DNA of 44,095 nucleotides from Ilumatobacter sp. (GTDB lineage: Bacteria; Actinomycetota; Acidimicrobiia; Acidimicrobiales; Ilumatobacteraceae), in assembly GCA_018666235.1 (NCBI GenBank), contig JABJAB010000032.1, positions 1 to 44,095 on the forward strand, read 5' to 3'. Below are positions 32,315 to 40,741 of this stretch, one piece after another. The notes beneath the pieces were generated by a model. The model was not told the DNA's origin. It ran no database searches and saw only the letters and a list, made by a program, of their open reading frames with translations. The position numbers were made by a program, and so were the translations under genes. The first letter of the stretch is position 1; the number at the start of each line of letters is the position of its first letter.

Positions 32315-33298
32315 ATGGCGCTTCCACAACGACCAGGCATGTCCGTTCCGCTTCCCGGCCCACTGCACTCGCACGCCGAGAAGCTCAGTGAGCTCGCCGA
32401 CATGGGCTATACCGACATTTGGTCTGCTGAGGCAGACGGGGCTGATGCGTTCACGCCTCTGGCACTCGCCGCAGCGTGGGAGCCCCGGTTGCGGCTCGGT
32501 ACGGCAATCGTTCCGGCCTACACCCGCTCACCTGCTTGTTTCGTGCAGAGCGTTGCTTCGCTGGCCGATGCCGCGCCGGGGCGATTTGCGATCGGGATCG
32601 GTTCGTCGAGCAATGTGATCGTCGAGCGCTGGAACGGTGTGCCCTTCGAGGAGCCGTACAAGAAAGTCCGCGACGTTGTCCGCTTCATCAAAGACGCTCT
32701 CGAGGGCGAGAAGATCAAGAAGAGCTACGACACGTTCGAGATCAACGGATTCCGGCTGGCCATCCAACCCGAGCACAAGCCGCCCGTGCTCGTCGCCGCG
32801 CTGCGCGAAGGCATGTTGCGGCTTGCCGGTCGCGAGGGCGATGGGGCGATCATCAACTGGCTGTCTGCCGACGATGTCGCCAAGGTCGTACCGATCGTTA
32901 CCGATGCCGCGGGCGGCGATGATCGCGAGATTGTGGCCCGCATCTTCTGCTGCCCGAGCGAGAACACCGAGGTGGTGCGCGCCGCGGCGAAGTTCGCAAT
33001 TGCTGCGTACTTGAACGTGCCGGTCTATGCAGCGTTCCACGATTGGCTCGGCCGCGGCGAAGAGTTGCAGGGTATGTGGGACGCATGGAAGGCGGGAGAC
33101 CGCAAAGCTGCCCTGGCCGAGATTCCTGACTCAGTGGTGGATGAGCTGATCGTGCACGGTTCGCCTGAGGCGTGTCGGGCTCAGATCCAGTCGTACTTCG
33201 ACAACGGCGTGACCACAAGCTCGCTCTCTATTCTGCCCCTTGACCCGGATCTCGATCACTGGCAAGCGGTGAGAGACCTGGCACCCAACGCTGGCTGA
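32315..33298 (+). CDS. LLM-class F420-dependent oxidoreductase (second)
   Basis: A 327-residue luciferase-like TIM-barrel protein. SELADMGYTDIWSAEADGADAFTPLALAAAW, LRLGTAIVPAYTRSPA and RFAIGIGSSSNVIVERWNG are the typical N-terminal, strand-3 and cofactor-loop segments. It belongs to a different subgroup from the one at 22448 and lacks its RSDHYL motif. F420 rather than FMN is predicted from the family and from cofC in the window. It follows the thioesterase gene on the same strand but has its own hexamer. Substrate unknown. Confidence 0.87.
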   Translation: MALPQRPGMSVPLPGPLHSHAEKLSELADMGYTDIWSAEADGADAFTPLALAAAWEPRLRLGTAIVPAYTRSPACFVQSVASLADAAPGRFAIGIGSSSNVIVERWNGVPFEEPYKKVRDVVRFIKDALEGEKIKKSYDTFEINGFRLAIQPEHKPPVLVAALREGMLRLAGREGDGAIINWLSADDVAKVVPIVTDAAGGDDREIVARIFCCPSENTEVVRAAAKFAIAAYLNVPVYAAFHDWLGRGEELQGMWDAWKAGDRKAALAEIPDSVVDELIVHGSPEACRAQIQSYFDNGVTTSSLSILPLDPDLDHWQAVRDLAPNAG

Positions 33299-33404
33299 TG
33301 CACCCCGGTGACTCAGCACAGCATGGGCTCCGGTTGCCAAATCTCGAATCAAGATACTCGGCATGCTTGCAGTTCGTCAGCGCTCGGTCGCCATGTCAAC
33401 CGGC

Positions 33405-33629
33405 TTAGGCAGCGCGGTCTGTGCGGGCGGGCAGCGTGAGGACGTTGGCGGACTCGCGAGCAGCCTTGCGCTCGGCCAGCATGTGGCGAATCTCGGCGAC
33501 CTGACGCATGCCAAGCTCACGGGTGTCGTGGCTCAAGAGGAAGCGGGCACTGACGTTCGGGGCAGGAGCGAGATCGGGCAGCAGGGTGAGTTGGTGTGCG
33601 GTGCTGGTGTTCGTGCGGGCGTTCTTCAT
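33405..33629 (-). CDS. Small protein of unknown function, 74 residues
   Basis: A short frame starting at ATG 33629 after GTGGGA, one of the few purine-rich ribosome sites in the window. The protein has a flexible start (NTSTAHQLTLLPDLAPAPN) and a predicted amphipathic helix with DTRELGMRQVAEIRHMLAERKAA. I do not recognise it. No other gene covers this stretch, the codon use is normal, and the flanking genes end or start outside it, so it is probably real. Confidence 0.5.
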   Translation of the reverse strand: MKNARTNTSTAHQLTLLPDLAPAPNVSARFLLSHDTRELGMRQVAEIRHMLAERKAARESANVLTLPARTDRAA

Positions 33630-33711
33630 GGTTCCCACTCTGCACGAGCACTGTCACAGAGTTACTGAACGCACAAAACGCCAGCTCAGCCATGGTGTTG
33701 TGCCGCGGGCT

Positions 33712-35199
33712 TCAGTAGTACGCCTCGAAATCGCCGAGGTTGGCGTAGATCGTCTTCCACTGGGTGAAGTGGTCCAACGTCACCAGCCCGTTCTCGCGGC
33801 CGTAGCCAGACTGCTTGTAGCCACCGAAGGGAATCGACGGCGGCAGATCGTTATAGCTGTTGATCCAGACGTTGCCTGCCTCGATGGCGTTGGCGACGCG
33901 GTGAGCCCGAGCGAAGTCACGCGTGAACACCGCACCTGAGAGGCCGTAGTTGGTGTCGTTTGCGCGGTGGAGTACTTCGTCCTCGTCGTCGAATGGGAGC
34001 ACCGACATCAGCGGCCCGAAGACCTCTTCCCTGACGAACGACATCTCGTCGTCGCAGTCAGCAAAGATCGCCGGTGTCACATAGTTGCCGTGAGCAAGTG
34101 CGACATCGTCGGGCACCGAACCGCCACAGACGTGGCGCGCTGTGCTCGCCAGTGCGGCGTCCATGTAGCCCATCACCTTGCTGTGGTGCTCGCGGCTGAT
34201 CAGTGGGCCCACCATCACGTCGGGATCGAACGGGTCGCCGATCTTCAACGCTTCGGTACGAGGGCCGAGCTTGGCCACGAAGGCTTCGTAGAGGCCCCGC
34301 TGCACGAACACCCGCGTGCCGTTTGAGCAGACCTCGCCGGCCGAGTAGAAGTTGGCCACAAGCGTTGCGTTGACCGCGTTGTCAAGGTCAGCGTCGTCGA
34401 ACACGATGATCGGGCTCTTGCCGCCGAGTTCGAGCGTGACGCCCTTCAGCGTGGTGGCGGCATCTGCCATCACTTTCTTGCCGGTGCCGACCTCACCGGT
34501 CAGCGAAATTTTCGCGATGGACTCATGGCGCGACAGCATCTGACCGACGCGGTAATCGCCTTGCACCACGTTGAACACGCCGTCGGGCAGCCCGGCCGCG
34601 GTGTAGACCTCGGCGAGCTTGAGCGCCGTCAACGGCGTCAGCTCGGCCGGCTTGAAGATGAAGGAGTTACCGCATGCAAGAGCGGGCGCCGACTTCCACA
34701 TCGCAATCTGTACGGGGTAGTTCCATGCGCCGATCCCTGCACAGACGCCGAGCGGTTCGCGCTTGACCGATGCGAAGCCGTTGGGAGGGAAGTCGAAGTG
34801 TTGGCCGTGCAGCATCGAGATGAGGCCGGCGTAGTACTCGATCTGGTCGGCGCCGCTGACGATGTCGACCGTGGTCGTCTCCGACAACGGCTTGCCCGAA
34901 TCGAGTGTTTCGAGATGTGCGATCTCGTCGTTGCGTTCTCGGAGGATCTCCACCGCCTTGAGCATGATGCGCGTGCGCTCCATTGCCGGCATCGCCGACC
35001 AGACAGCGAAACCTGCCTGCGCGGCAGCCACGGCGTCGTCGACGTCACCTTGGCTTGCCTGCTGCACCTCGCAGATCACCTGGTTCGTGGCGGGGTTGAT
35101 CGTCTCAAAGGTCTCACCTGACGTCGCGTCTACGTACCTGCCGCCGATGTACAGCTGCTGCGTCGGGAGCGTGGTGGAGGCATTGGCGTACTCGTTCAT
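33712..35199 (-). CDS. betB: Betaine-aldehyde-dehydrogenase-like aldehyde dehydrogenase
   Basis: A 495-residue NAD(P)-dependent aldehyde dehydrogenase. The catalytic glutamate is in LELGGKSPI and the cysteine in GEVCSNGTRVFVQ; CSNGTR with its SAGEV lead is characteristic of betaine aldehyde dehydrogenase. The cofactor region KPAELTPLTALKL and the terminal PFGGYKQSGYGRENG are intact. It would oxidise betaine aldehyde to glycine betaine, an osmoprotectant. A choline dehydrogenase partner is not in the window, so gamma-aminobutyraldehyde or related aldehydes remain possible. ATG 35199 has TAGCGT nine bases upstream. Confidence 0.88.
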   Translation of the reverse strand: MNEYANASTTLPTQQLYIGGRYVDATSGETFETINPATNQVICEVQQASQGDVDDAVAAAQAGFAVWSAMPAMERTRIMLKAVEILRERNDEIAHLETLDSGKPLSETTTVDIVSGADQIEYYAGLISMLHGQHFDFPPNGFASVKREPLGVCAGIGAWNYPVQIAMWKSAPALACGNSFIFKPAELTPLTALKLAEVYTAAGLPDGVFNVVQGDYRVGQMLSRHESIAKISLTGEVGTGKKVMADAATTLKGVTLELGGKSPIIVFDDADLDNAVNATLVANFYSAGEVCSNGTRVFVQRGLYEAFVAKLGPRTEALKIGDPFDPDVMVGPLISREHHSKVMGYMDAALASTARHVCGGSVPDDVALAHGNYVTPAIFADCDDEMSFVREEVFGPLMSVLPFDDEDEVLHRANDTNYGLSGAVFTRDFARAHRVANAIEAGNVWINSYNDLPPSIPFGGYKQSGYGRENGLVTLDHFTQWKTIYANLGDFEAYY

Positions 35200-35214
35200 C
35201 GCCGCCGGACGCTA

Positions 35215-35254
35215 CACCTGTCCCGCTCATCCTCGGTCAAAAGCGGAACAGGTG
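35215..35254 (-). promoter_or_regulatory. 13-bp inverted repeat upstream of betB
   Basis: CACCTGTCCCGCT (35215-35227) and AGCGGAACAGGTG (35242-35254) pair at 12 of 13 positions around a 14-base loop. In a minus-strand RNA the one mismatch becomes a G-U pair, giving a full stem. It follows the M90 gene by 22 bases and ends one base before the betB -10 hexamer, with a TTGACC in the loop. It may terminate the glpD-M90 transcript, serve as an operator for betB, or both. Confidence 0.55.
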
Positions 35255-35276
35255 GCCGGTGGGTCGAGCGCGTGGC

Positions 35277-36056
35277 TCAACCGTGCTGGTGATGGCGGCG
35301 CGGCCGAGAGATACGGGCTGCGGGGTCCTGCCCGTAGAACGATCGCAACTCGCCGTACAAGGCAGGTTCGTGCTCGCACAGTTCGTGCGGTTGGTTGAAG
35401 AACACCTCAGTCGCGACCGCAAAGAATTCTGCGGGGTTGGTTCCCGCGTATGGCCGCAATACGGGTGAGCCCTGGGCCCGGACTTCGTCGTACGCCGCCG
35501 TGCATACTGCGGTCCAGCGAGCCATGGCGGCCGCATCCTCGAGCGGCGGGGTGCCGTCGGTGACGCCGTCCAGCATGTCGAGACGATGTGCGAACTCGTG
35601 ATAAACGACGTTGTGGCCGTGCTCTGGGAACCGTGCACCGCGCCGAGCAGCGGCCCATGACAGCAGCACCGGGCCTTGGTAGTGAGCTTGGCCAGAGATG
35701 ACGATCGGCGCCGATGAGAACGTGCCGCCCCCGCTCGGCCGATTGCCACGCAGCCTCACGTTTGCCGGATGGACGATGACCGAGGTGACATCGTCGTAGC
35801 CGTCGAGGTCGAGGCCGAGCAACAGCATCGAAGCCTGGGCGGCAATCAGGACCTTGATCTGTTCGGTCAGCTCGAATCCGTTGGCCGCCTCCCAGTCGAT
35901 CGTGGCCATGAAGCGCGTGACGAGCATCTCCATGCGATCGAGTTCGGCCTGGCTCAGAAGTGACCAGTGTTGAAAACCCGAGACGAGTTCAGGACGCCAC
36001 GATTCATCAAACTCGAGAGGTGACGTGTTGAACAGCTGCCGCAGCCACCTCAGCAT
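35277..36056 (-). CDS. M90 family zinc peptidase (MtfA-like)
   Basis: A 259-residue protein of the MtfA/M90 metallopeptidase family. The zinc motif is VVYHEFAHRLDM, with a further acidic stretch NPAEFFAVATEVFF that fits the third ligand. In enterobacteria MtfA links to glucose-PTS control by binding Mlc; that role is not expected here, and the peptidase substrate is unknown. It begins nine bases after the glpD stop, so it is the second gene of a glpD-M90 operon. Confidence 0.88.
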   Translation of the reverse strand: MLRWLRQLFNTSPLEFDESWRPELVSGFQHWSLLSQAELDRMEMLVTRFMATIDWEAANGFELTEQIKVLIAAQASMLLLGLDLDGYDDVTSVIVHPANVRLRGNRPSGGGTFSSAPIVISGQAHYQGPVLLSWAAARRGARFPEHGHNVVYHEFAHRLDMLDGVTDGTPPLEDAAAMARWTAVCTAAYDEVRAQGSPVLRPYAGTNPAEFFAVATEVFFNQPHELCEHEPALYGELRSFYGQDPAARISRPRRHHQHG

Positions 36057-36065
36057 CGTGCGATC

Positions 36066-37736
36066 TCAGGCAAGGACGTCGGCAGGGGTCGGGCCGTTGC
36101 GGACAGCAGTCGGCACCTTGTCAGCTCCGCCGAAGTACTCGGCCAAGCGATGATCGGCGTCGTCGCCAAACAGAATTTCGGCGACTTCGCGGAGGCCCGC
36201 AGAGGTATTGATGTCGTCGTCATGGACCACCAGCTCGATCTTGGAGCGGCGACGCATGAAGTCTTCGAGGCGGGTAATCATCTCGGACTCGGCGGCAGAG
36301 TACAGCTCGGCCCGCAGATAGTCAGCCGAACCCATGATGTCCTCGGCCATGCGCGGGTCTTGACGGATCTCTTCGAGCATGGCAAATGCCCGGCGGCCGT
36401 ATCGGCGCCACAGCCGTTCGCTCAGCGGTTCGGTATCGGGCTTCTCGCGCAGGTCGTCGAGACGCATCAGCCGGGCCTGGCGGAAGAATTCCTTGCGGGT
36501 TGCCTTGGCAGGCTCGCCGTACCAGTTGTGGAGGTCGCGTTCGAGCGGGACACCGAGCGACTCGATCTCGGCGGCGACTTCTTCACCCACGTTGAGGCAG
36601 TCGGTGAGCTTGCCGCCGAAAATCGTGACAACTCGCTCGGTGCGGTCCACCTCGACGGCATGTTTGCGACTGAGCTTGGTCCAGTCGACGTCCTTCTGGT
36701 CGCCTTTGCCGGCATTGACGACAAGTGGTCGTACGCCAGAGCGCTCGGCGATGATGTCCTGCCGGGTGAGCGGTGCAGGGAGATCCATGCGGGCATTGAT
36801 CTGGTCGAGCAGGAAATCGATGTCGGCATCGTCAACTGCGGTGTATGGCGTGTCGACGCGTGTGTCGGTCGTGCCGATCACCGACCGGCGACCCATCGGA
36901 ATCACATAGAAGAGTCGCTCGGTGTCGTCGTAGAACGCCAGCACCTTGTGGTGGTTGTTCGTCGTCAGCCGGGGAACCACGAGATGGATGCCCTTCGAGT
37001 AGACGATGCGGTGCTCGGTCGTGAGCCCCCACTGCTGATTTGTTTCGTCGACAAACGGCCCGGCAGCGTTCACGATCGTGCTTGTCGTCGTCGTGAACTC
37101 TTCGCCCGTGTCGACGCACCGCAGTGTTGCCGTCCACTTGTCGTCTGATCGGGTGGCTGACACCATCTCGACGTAGTTGGCCGCCGTTGCGCCCGCCTCG
37201 ATCGCAGAGCGGACGAAGTTGAAGACGAACCGAGCGTCGTTGTCGACCAGGATTCCGTCGTGGTAATCGATGCCGCCGGCAACATGTTCGGTGTTGATCG
37301 CCGGTTCTTCGGTTTCGATGTCGTCTCGGCTCAGCAAACGTGGGCGACTGGTGCCGAACAGTCCAATGATCCAGTAGCCGAGTGCTCCGAACGCCGCAAA
37401 CCAGGGCTTGTACGGACCCTTTTCGTCGAGTGCTGCGTAGAACCCGATCTGTTTGATGTTGTCGCGGTACGCCTTCATCAGCCGGTTGCGTGAGCGGCAC
37501 AGCTTGAACACGAGCCACAGCTCGTAGTTCTCCAAGTATTTGAACCCACCCCAGACGAGGTTGGACGAAGCCTGGCTGGTGAAGCTGGCGAAGTCGCCGC
37601 GATCGACGAGGGCAACGTTCGCCCCGCGACCGGCGAGCGACGCGGCAGTGACCGCACCGTTGATGCCGCCACCGATGATCAGGGTGTCGAAGCTGCCGTT
37701 TCGCATCCGGTCGATGTGAGTCGAGCGCAGTGACAT
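36066..37736 (-). CDS. glpD: FAD-dependent glycerol-3-phosphate dehydrogenase
   Basis: A 556-residue flavoenzyme that oxidises glycerol 3-phosphate to dihydroxyacetone phosphate and passes electrons to the quinone pool at the membrane. The FAD-binding start is DTLIIGGGINGAVTAASLAGRGANVALVDR; SSNLVWGGFKYLEN follows, with ERSGVRPL and FGGKLTDCLNVGEEV later. A C-terminal helical domain of about 120 residues completes the class. The frame is open to 38360, but that part lies over the rhomboid gene; ATG 37736 begins the family N-terminus and has TACGAT six bases upstream. Confidence 0.95.
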   Translation of the reverse strand: MSLRSTHIDRMRNGSFDTLIIGGGINGAVTAASLAGRGANVALVDRGDFASFTSQASSNLVWGGFKYLENYELWLVFKLCRSRNRLMKAYRDNIKQIGFYAALDEKGPYKPWFAAFGALGYWIIGLFGTSRPRLLSRDDIETEEPAINTEHVAGGIDYHDGILVDNDARFVFNFVRSAIEAGATAANYVEMVSATRSDDKWTATLRCVDTGEEFTTTTSTIVNAAGPFVDETNQQWGLTTEHRIVYSKGIHLVVPRLTTNNHHKVLAFYDDTERLFYVIPMGRRSVIGTTDTRVDTPYTAVDDADIDFLLDQINARMDLPAPLTRQDIIAERSGVRPLVVNAGKGDQKDVDWTKLSRKHAVEVDRTERVVTIFGGKLTDCLNVGEEVAAEIESLGVPLERDLHNWYGEPAKATRKEFFRQARLMRLDDLREKPDTEPLSERLWRRYGRRAFAMLEEIRQDPRMAEDIMGSADYLRAELYSAAESEMITRLEDFMRRRSKIELVVHDDDINTSAGLREVAEILFGDDADHRLAEYFGGADKVPTAVRNGPTPADVLA

Positions 37737-37742
37737 CTCATC

Positions 37743-37748
37743 ATCGTA
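37743..37748 (-). promoter_or_regulatory. -10 hexamer of glpD
   Basis: TACGAT on the minus strand ends six bases before ATG 37736, which fixes the glpD start far inside the longer open frame. Confidence 0.55.
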
Positions 37749-37816
37749 CGACCGGATCGGGCGGCCGTCGTCGCGTGTTCGCAAACGTTCGGCTGCCACC
37801 GTGGGCGATGCGGGGA

Positions 37817-38788
37817 TCAGACCGCATTGACGATAATGACGGACAGCACGATGCTGATGATCCCGACCGCCGCTGGTGCTGCATAGGTGGCCCAGGCCTT
37901 CATTGGCTTGTGGCCTGGTGCCAGCATGACGGTCGCGCATACCGCACCGGCGATGGCACCACCGACGTGGCCGCCGATCGAGATGCCGCCGACGAAGAAG
38001 GTGAGGAACAAGTTGAGGATCAAGGTGGTCCCGATGCTTGTGGAGAACGGGTTGATCCCGCGTCGCCAGAGCCCCACCGCCGCAGCAGACATGAGGCCGA
38101 AGACGGCCCCCGATGCGCCAGCCGTCAGCGCCCCTTGATCGAGCACCAGCACGCCAAGGGAACCGCCGAGGAGTGATGCCGTGTAGAGCAGCAGGAAGCG
38201 GGCGCGTCCGAGCGATGGCTCCAGCAACGGGCCCAGCACATACAGGAAATACATATTCAAGGCGATGTGAATGACCCCGAAGTGCATGAAGCCTGATGTG
38301 ACGAGGCGATACCAGCCTCCTGGCTCGGTCACGATTGGGTCGCCGCTCCCAGGGTCCCACACGAGCGGTTGAGCCAGAACGTCCTTGCTGAGGCCGAGGT
38401 TGACGTGGGCTTCGGTAATCGACCCTGTGAGTGCTCCGCTGTCGCGCGTCCAGAGCAGTACGCCGACGAACACAGCGACGTTCATCCCGATGAGCACCAT
38501 CGTGATGAGGTTGGGTTGGCCGGCTGACCAGAACTTTGCACGCGATTTCAAGTCGGGCTGCGCGGCCTTGGCGCAGTCAGGGCAGTGGCTGCCAACCGCG
38601 GCGGTGGTGAGGCACCGGTTGCACGCCGGCTTGCCGCACCGAGTGCAGCGCCGACCGGTTGCGGTGTTGGGGTGCCGATAGCACGTTGTCGACGTCGCGG
38701 GCGCTCCCGTCGGCGTCGAGGCCGGTGAACCTCCGGGTTGCGGCGTGCCGGAGAATCCGGAGCCGGGTGGGGGAGGTGGGAGCGGCAC
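37817..38788 (-). CDS. Rhomboid intramembrane protease with N-terminal zinc finger
   Basis: A 323-residue protein: a proline/glycine-rich start, a B-box-like zinc finger (CYRHPNTATGRRCTRCGKPACNRC then HCPDC), and a six-helix rhomboid domain. The catalytic serine is in AGASGAVFGLM and the histidine in GGHVGGAIAG; the N-terminal FMHFGVIHIALNMYFLYVLG holds the conserved HxxxN. It cleaves membrane proteins within the bilayer; substrates are unknown. This zinc-finger form is common in actinobacteria. The start is GTG 38788, with TAGCCT six bases upstream. Confidence 0.92.
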   Translation of the reverse strand: MPLPPPPPGSGFSGTPQPGGSPASTPTGAPATSTTCYRHPNTATGRRCTRCGKPACNRCLTTAAVGSHCPDCAKAAQPDLKSRAKFWSAGQPNLITMVLIGMNVAVFVGVLLWTRDSGALTGSITEAHVNLGLSKDVLAQPLVWDPGSGDPIVTEPGGWYRLVTSGFMHFGVIHIALNMYFLYVLGPLLEPSLGRARFLLLYTASLLGGSLGVLVLDQGALTAGASGAVFGLMSAAAVGLWRRGINPFSTSIGTTLILNLFLTFFVGGISIGGHVGGAIAGAVCATVMLAPGHKPMKAWATYAAPAAVGIISIVLSVIIVNAV

Positions 38789-38794
38789 GCTTCC

Positions 38795-38800
38795 AGGCTA
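38795..38800 (-). promoter_or_regulatory. -10 hexamer of the rhomboid gene
   Basis: TAGCCT on the minus strand ends six bases before GTG 38788. Confidence 0.5.
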
Positions 38801-38803
38801 CCG

Positions 38804-38831
38804 AGCCGCTGTTGGCGGTTGGGCAGCGGCT
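38804..38831 (-). terminator. Hairpin after the GGDEF-EAL gene
   Basis: AGCCGCTG (38804-38811) and CAGCGGCT (38824-38831) form a perfect 8-bp stem with a 12-base loop, 13 bases beyond the GGDEF-EAL stop and just before the rhomboid promoter. It has no T-tract. Confidence 0.45.
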
Positions 38832-38844
38832 GAGAAACGAACGA

Positions 38845-40698
38845 TCAACTCTGAGAATCTTCGGGCCAACGTGGCGCCGGGTGCTGTCCCTCGTTGGGGC
38901 GCGGGATGCCGAGAAGGTGGCCTTGCACGAAGTCGCAGCCGGCAGCACGGAGATGTTTCAACTGTTCTGCGCCGCTCACTCGCTCGGCGACGACCTGCAT
39001 GTCGAGCGCATGGGCAAGCAGGACAAGTGCCCGCACCAGTCGAATGTCGGCGTCGGACGAACCGGATGGCAGCGCGAGCGAACCGTCGAGCTTGAGATAG
39101 TCGGCGCCAACGTCGGTCAACACCGACAGCGCGCTCGCGCCCGTCCCGAAGTTGTCGACAGCGATGCGAACACCGATGCGTCGTAGTGCCCGAACTGTCC
39201 GCTGTACGTCGACGTTGCTGCTGACCAACGCACTTTCGCGCGCCTCAAGGACCAGACGCGACGCGGCGACACCGCGATCGCGCAGGATGGTCTGCACCTG
39301 ATGGACGAAAGAAGAACTCGACAGCTGCACCTGCGACACATTCGCGTGCACGGTGAAGTCGTCGCCGACGAGACCCTGGTCGATCCAGTGCCGCAGGTCC
39401 GTGAGGCTCGTTCGCAGCACGAACTCACCCAGCCGGCCAATTGATCCTGACTCTTCAGCGACGGAAACAAACGTGGTCGGGTCGATTCGGCCGCGTGTGG
39501 GGTGCGTCCAACGCACCAGCGCCTCAGTGGCCGAGGCGCGGCGCGTCACAGCAGAGAAAACCGGCTGGTATTCGATGGTGAGTTCGTTGCGAGCAACGGC
39601 CTGTGCGAGTGCCGCTGCCAGTTCGGTGCGTTCACGCGCCGCGGAACGCATCTGCGATGTGAACAGCACGGAGCGTCCTCGTCCCGTTCGCTTCGCTTCG
39701 TACATTGCCGTGTCGGCATTACTGATCAGCGTCGAGGCCGCCGATTGGTCAGCCAAGCTGAGCGTGTCGGAGTCGGACAGCGCGATGCCGACACTGACGG
39801 AGAATTCGAGGTCGAGCTCGCGGACTCGCAGTCGGCCGCTGAGCGCCTGCCGGATCCGATCAGACAGTTCAAGAGCCGTGACAGTGTCGGGCATGTCGCT
39901 GCAGACGACGAGGAACTCATCGCCACCGATCCGGGCAACGTGGTCGCTCGGCCGAACCGCCTCAGCGAGTCGAGCTGCGGTTGAGACGAGGAGTCGATCG
40001 CCCACGGCGTGGCCGAGCGCGTCGTTGACATATTTCAGACGATCGAGATCGATGAAGAGCGCAGCCACATGACCGTGGTCGCCGCGTTGTCGAGCGACGG
40101 CGTTTTCGAGAACCGACAGCACTTGCCGGCGATTTGATAAACCGGTCAGGGGATCGTGACTTGCGCGGTGGCGGAGCTGCTCGGTCTCGTGGCGGGCTGC
40201 GGTCACCTCGTGCGCGATCACCGCGATGTAGCCATCGTCGCCGCTGTCGACGCTGCCCGGTCGCACCGCAACCGTTGCGCGGAAGACCAAAGCGCGGCCC
40301 ACCTCGTCGGTGTGGTCGAAGTCGCCCTGCCAGGTGCCGTACTCGGTCGATGTGAGCAGGTGTTGTGGGACATGGTCGAGCAACGACTGCAGCATCGCGT
40401 GTGCTGGCGAGCCTTCGGTCATTTGATCTGACGACGTGGCCCCGAGCACCCGCAGTGCAACAGGATTCACGGTCCGAACGGTGCCGTCGCGATCAAGCAC
40501 AATGACGACCGATCCGTCGGCATCGAGCAATTGGTCGATTGCGCTTGGCAGTACATCGCCCAACTCACCGAAATCGATGTGCAGATCGTCGTCTCGGGCA
40601 GCGGTGCCGGGGGACTCGACTGACGTGAGAGGCGGGACACGACGCGCCGGTTCGAATCCTGACGATTCAGCGGTTCGGTTGTCGTTGTCGTCCGGCAC
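38845..40698 (-). CDS. PAS-GGDEF-EAL cyclic-di-GMP protein
   Basis: A 617-residue soluble protein: an N-terminal PAS-like sensor (about 58-165), a GGDEF domain (about 175-345) and an EAL domain (about 360-600). GGDEF is intact at 258-262 with an inhibitory RxxD site (249-252) exactly five residues before it, so cyclase activity with product inhibition is expected. The EAL domain keeps E392 (EAL), K536, E572 and Q592, but the DDFGTG metal motif reads DNFGTG (N516) and is followed by ASAL rather than YSSL, so phosphodiesterase activity may be lost. It has no membrane segments. The start is GTG 40698. Confidence 0.92.
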   Translation of the reverse strand: MPDDNDNRTAESSGFEPARRVPPLTSVESPGTAARDDDLHIDFGELGDVLPSAIDQLLDADGSVVIVLDRDGTVRTVNPVALRVLGATSSDQMTEGSPAHAMLQSLLDHVPQHLLTSTEYGTWQGDFDHTDEVGRALVFRATVAVRPGSVDSGDDGYIAVIAHEVTAARHETEQLRHRASHDPLTGLSNRRQVLSVLENAVARQRGDHGHVAALFIDLDRLKYVNDALGHAVGDRLLVSTAARLAEAVRPSDHVARIGGDEFLVVCSDMPDTVTALELSDRIRQALSGRLRVRELDLEFSVSVGIALSDSDTLSLADQSAASTLISNADTAMYEAKRTGRGRSVLFTSQMRSAARERTELAAALAQAVARNELTIEYQPVFSAVTRRASATEALVRWTHPTRGRIDPTTFVSVAEESGSIGRLGEFVLRTSLTDLRHWIDQGLVGDDFTVHANVSQVQLSSSSFVHQVQTILRDRGVAASRLVLEARESALVSSNVDVQRTVRALRRIGVRIAVDNFGTGASALSVLTDVGADYLKLDGSLALPSGSSDADIRLVRALVLLAHALDMQVVAERVSGAEQLKHLRAAGCDFVQGHLLGIPRPNEGQHPAPRWPEDSQS

Positions 40699-40741
40699 AG
40701 AGTGCCCCTGTCACTTGCTGATCACGTTGTATCGACCGTAG

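Noticed and set aside
33330..33403. Seven-base inverted repeat CCGGTTG...CAACCGG after the second LLM gene
   Set aside because: The arms are 60 bases apart and short; expected by chance at this GC content.
36150..37148. Open frame of 332 codons opposite glpD
   Set aside because: Antisense to intact GlpD motifs and without domain features.
37737..38360. Upstream extension of the glpD frame by 208 codons
   Set aside because: It overlaps the rhomboid gene in another frame, is arginine-rich nonsense, and ATG 37736 has both the family N-terminus and a -10 hexamer.
40649..40659. GGTTCGAATCC, a tRNA T-loop-like sequence
   Set aside because: The flanking bases do not form a T-stem or acceptor stem, and it lies inside the GGDEF-EAL coding sequence.
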